Below are positions 6,562 to 7,980 of a DNA stretch of 7,980 nucleotides, piece after piece. Made by a program: the position numbers and the translations under genes. The number at the start of each line of letters is the position of its first letter. The first letter of the stretch is position 1. Source of the stretch: an uncultured Oscillospiraceae bacterium (GTDB lineage: Bacteria; Bacillota; Clostridia; Oscillospirales; Oscillospiraceae); NCBI GenBank assembly GCA_905236265.1, contig CAJOOV010000208.1, positions 1-7,980 on the forward strand. Direction: 5' to 3'. Under the pieces are notes generated by a model that was given only the letters and a program-made list of their open reading frames with translations, had not been told where the DNA came from and did not search any database.

Positions 6562-7848
6562 GTGAAGAGAGAGAGACTGACCGCCCTGCTGCTGGCGCTT
6601 GTGCTGGCACTGAGCCTTGCCGCCTGCGCACAGCAGGCAAACTATACCACAGACAAGCTGAATGTCTGGATCTGGGACGAGAGCCAGCGTCAGACGCTGG
6701 AGGAACTGGCCGCACCTTGGGCGCAGAAGAGCCGGATAGAGGTGGTGATCTCCGTCAGGGATGAGGAGAGCTACTGGGAGGAGGTGTCCGGGGGTCTGAT
6801 GCCTGACCTGATGTGGGTGGACGACGCCCATCTGGGGGAGCTGGCGGAGAAGGGAGCGCTGCTGCAGCTGGACGAGCAGGTGAAGAGCAGCCGGAAGCTG
6901 GCGCTGAAGGAGTTTCCTCAGGCGGCGAGGGACGCACTGACCCTGAACGGCCATACCTATGCCGTTCCCATGAGCACGCAGACGTGGGCGCTTTGGTACA
7001 ACCGTGCCATGTTTGACAGTATTCAGCACAGCTACCCCGACGAGACATGGACATGGGAGCAGGTGCGCTCTGCGGCGCAGGAGCTGACGGACCGTGCCGG
7101 CGGACACTATGGAATCGTGATTCCCTGTGCAGAGCCTTCGGCATGGTATCAGATGATCTATGCCTACGGGGGAAGTGTTGTTGCTGCGGATGAAAACGGG
7201 GCGCAGGTCTCCGGCTGGCAGGACGGGGGAACCGTCAAGGCCATGAACACCCTCAGCGGCATGATTGTCGAGTCCATGCCCAGCCAGATTGCCATGGACG
7301 AGCTGGGAGCGGCGAGGCTGTTTGCTGAGGGGGATGCGGGGATGATTCTGCAAAGCCGTTGGCAGGCGCAGGAGCTGCTCAAAAACAGCGGCTCGGGGCA
7401 GTGGGCCTGCACGCTGCTGCCCTATGAGGATCTGGACGGCAGCGGCGAGTGCGGCGAGGGAGAGCGCATCTGCCTGACGGAGGCAGTGGGATGGGCGGTA
7501 TCTGCCCGCAGTACGGATACAAATGCCGCCTTTGAGCTGCTGGAGGTGCTGGGGGGCAGCGCCGCCCGCAAGACCCTGAACCCGGAGCCGCCCACCGGGG
7601 AGGACGGGGAGGCGGTGGAGACCCCGCTGACGCCCTATGACCGGATGGAGCAGGAGGCGGTTCTGGTGAGCCGTCCCAGACAGCTCCCCGGAGAGAGCTG
7701 GGAGGATTATGCAGTGAATACCACGATGTATACCGCATGGAACGACCCCTCCCGGATGTCCGCCATGCTGACGGTGCAGCACAGGTTTACCCAGTCTGAG
7801 CTGCTGGACAGACAGCCCCCTGCGGCGGAGACCGAGACGGAAAGCTGA
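6562..7848 (+). CDS. Extracellular solute-binding lipoprotein (family 1, sugar-type ABC transporter)
   Basis: The 428-residue protein starts with a lipoprotein signal: basic MKRER, a Leu/Ala-rich core and the lipobox Leu19-Ala20-Ala21-Cys22, so it should be lipid-anchored outside the membrane. The mature part shows the family 1 binding-protein pattern: LNVWIWDES near the N-terminus, GGLMPDLMWVDDAHLGELAEKGALLQLDE (split: PDLMWVDD about 81-88), YAVPMSTQTWALWYN with the conserved 'own gene predicts small peptide' loop, YPDETWTWEQ, and the FAEGDAGMILQSRW segment. Such proteins usually deliver oligosaccharides, sugars or polyols to MalF/MalG-type permeases. The ligand cannot be told. The C-terminus ends in an acidic tail (AETETES). 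No permease or ATPase gene follows: a terminator lies 25 bp downstream, so it is transcribed alone. The GTG start is supported by the ribosome site and the correct position of the signal peptide. Confidence 0.88.
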   Translation: MKRERLTALLLALVLALSLAACAQQANYTTDKLNVWIWDESQRQTLEELAAPWAQKSRIEVVISVRDEESYWEEVSGGLMPDLMWVDDAHLGELAEKGALLQLDEQVKSSRKLALKEFPQAARDALTLNGHTYAVPMSTQTWALWYNRAMFDSIQHSYPDETWTWEQVRSAAQELTDRAGGHYGIVIPCAEPSAWYQMIYAYGGSVVAADENGAQVSGWQDGGTVKAMNTLSGMIVESMPSQIAMDELGAARLFAEGDAGMILQSRWQAQELLKNSGSGQWACTLLPYEDLDGSGECGEGERICLTEAVGWAVSARSTDTNAAFELLEVLGGSAARKTLNPEPPTGEDGEAVETPLTPYDRMEQEAVLVSRPRQLPGESWEDYAVNTTMYTAWNDPSRMSAMLTVQHRFTQSELLDRQPPAAETETES

Positions 7849-7873
7849 CCGCCCTGACATACGCAAAGACAGC

Positions 7874-7910
7874 AAGCTCCCTCTGGCCGGATTGGACAGA
7901 GGGAGCTTTT
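7874..7910 (+). terminator. Intrinsic terminator of the lipoprotein gene
   Basis: A perfect 12-bp stem, aagctccctctg at 7874-7885 and its complement at 7897-7908, has an 11-base loop and runs into TTTT on the plus strand. It starts 25 bp after the lipoprotein stop codon. On the minus strand the stem is followed by a less T-rich sequence, so termination of a convergent gene is possible but weaker. Confidence 0.85.
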
Positions 7911-7945
7911 GTGTGCCCCAGCGCCGCTGAGGTGCCGGACAGGAA

Positions 7946-7980
7946 TCAGGCGCCGTGGGCGGGCTGGGCGGCGGCGGTGG
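7946..7980 (-). CDS. Possible C-terminus of a convergent gene (partial)
   Basis: On the minus strand the last bases read as TAAAQPAHGA followed by a TGA stop (7946-7948). Every third codon position in this stretch is G or C, as in the real genes here, and the position just beyond a hairpin suits the end of a convergent gene. With only ten or eleven codons the product cannot be identified and the call may be chance in GC-rich DNA. The 35 bases between the terminator and this stop show nothing else. Confidence 0.25.
   Translation of the reverse strand, partial: TAAAQPAHGA

Noticed and set aside
6373..7875. The minus-strand open frame extending the HD protein upstream by about 500 codons
   Set aside because: It is antisense to the well-supported lipoprotein gene and crosses both promoters; the ribosome site and promoter place the HD start at 6372.

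Overview
The window looks like chromosomal DNA from a GC-rich Firmicute of the gut Clostridia, most likely Oscillospiraceae (Flavonifractor/Oscillibacter-like). This is inferred from GC-biased third codon positions, strong GGAGG-type ribosome sites with several GTG starts, sigma-A-type promoters, a HemZ-type radical SAM protein, a ThiI without a rhodanese domain and a two-domain CinA. No mobile elements, CRISPR arrays, rRNA or tRNA genes were seen.

Layout. From the left edge to about 6.37 kb all genes lie on the minus strand, in two transcription units. Unit A (read right to left, 6372 to 2678) encodes an HD-domain phosphohydrolase, ThiI (tRNA 4-thiouridine synthase), CinA (pyridine-nucleotide repair/amidase) and a PAP2-family membrane phosphatase. 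Gaps are 21 bp, 12 bp and a 4-bp ATGA overlap, and the unit ends in a 15-bp-stem hairpin at 2633-2669. Unit B starts at once from a near-consensus promoter (2589-2617). It encodes a cytoplasmic leucine-rich-repeat protein with an unrecognised C-terminal domain, a glyoxalase-II-like metallo-beta-lactamase-fold hydrolase, and HemZ, which is cut by the left edge.

The 189-bp divergent region at 6373-6561 carries back-to-back promoters. The plus-strand one drives a single lipoprotein gene, an ABC-type family 1 extracellular solute-binding protein (6562-7848), closed by a hairpin terminator at 7874-7910. No permease or ATPase gene follows it in the window. The last 35 bases may be the C-terminus of a convergent minus-strand gene.

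Functionally this is mostly housekeeping: tRNA thiolation, nucleotide-pool repair, heme-related radical SAM chemistry and lipid or undecaprenyl phosphatase activity. The least explained parts are the LRR protein and its C-terminal domain, the HD protein heading the thiI-cinA operon, and the solitary solute-binding lipoprotein. I found no convincing evidence of a novel multi-gene system.
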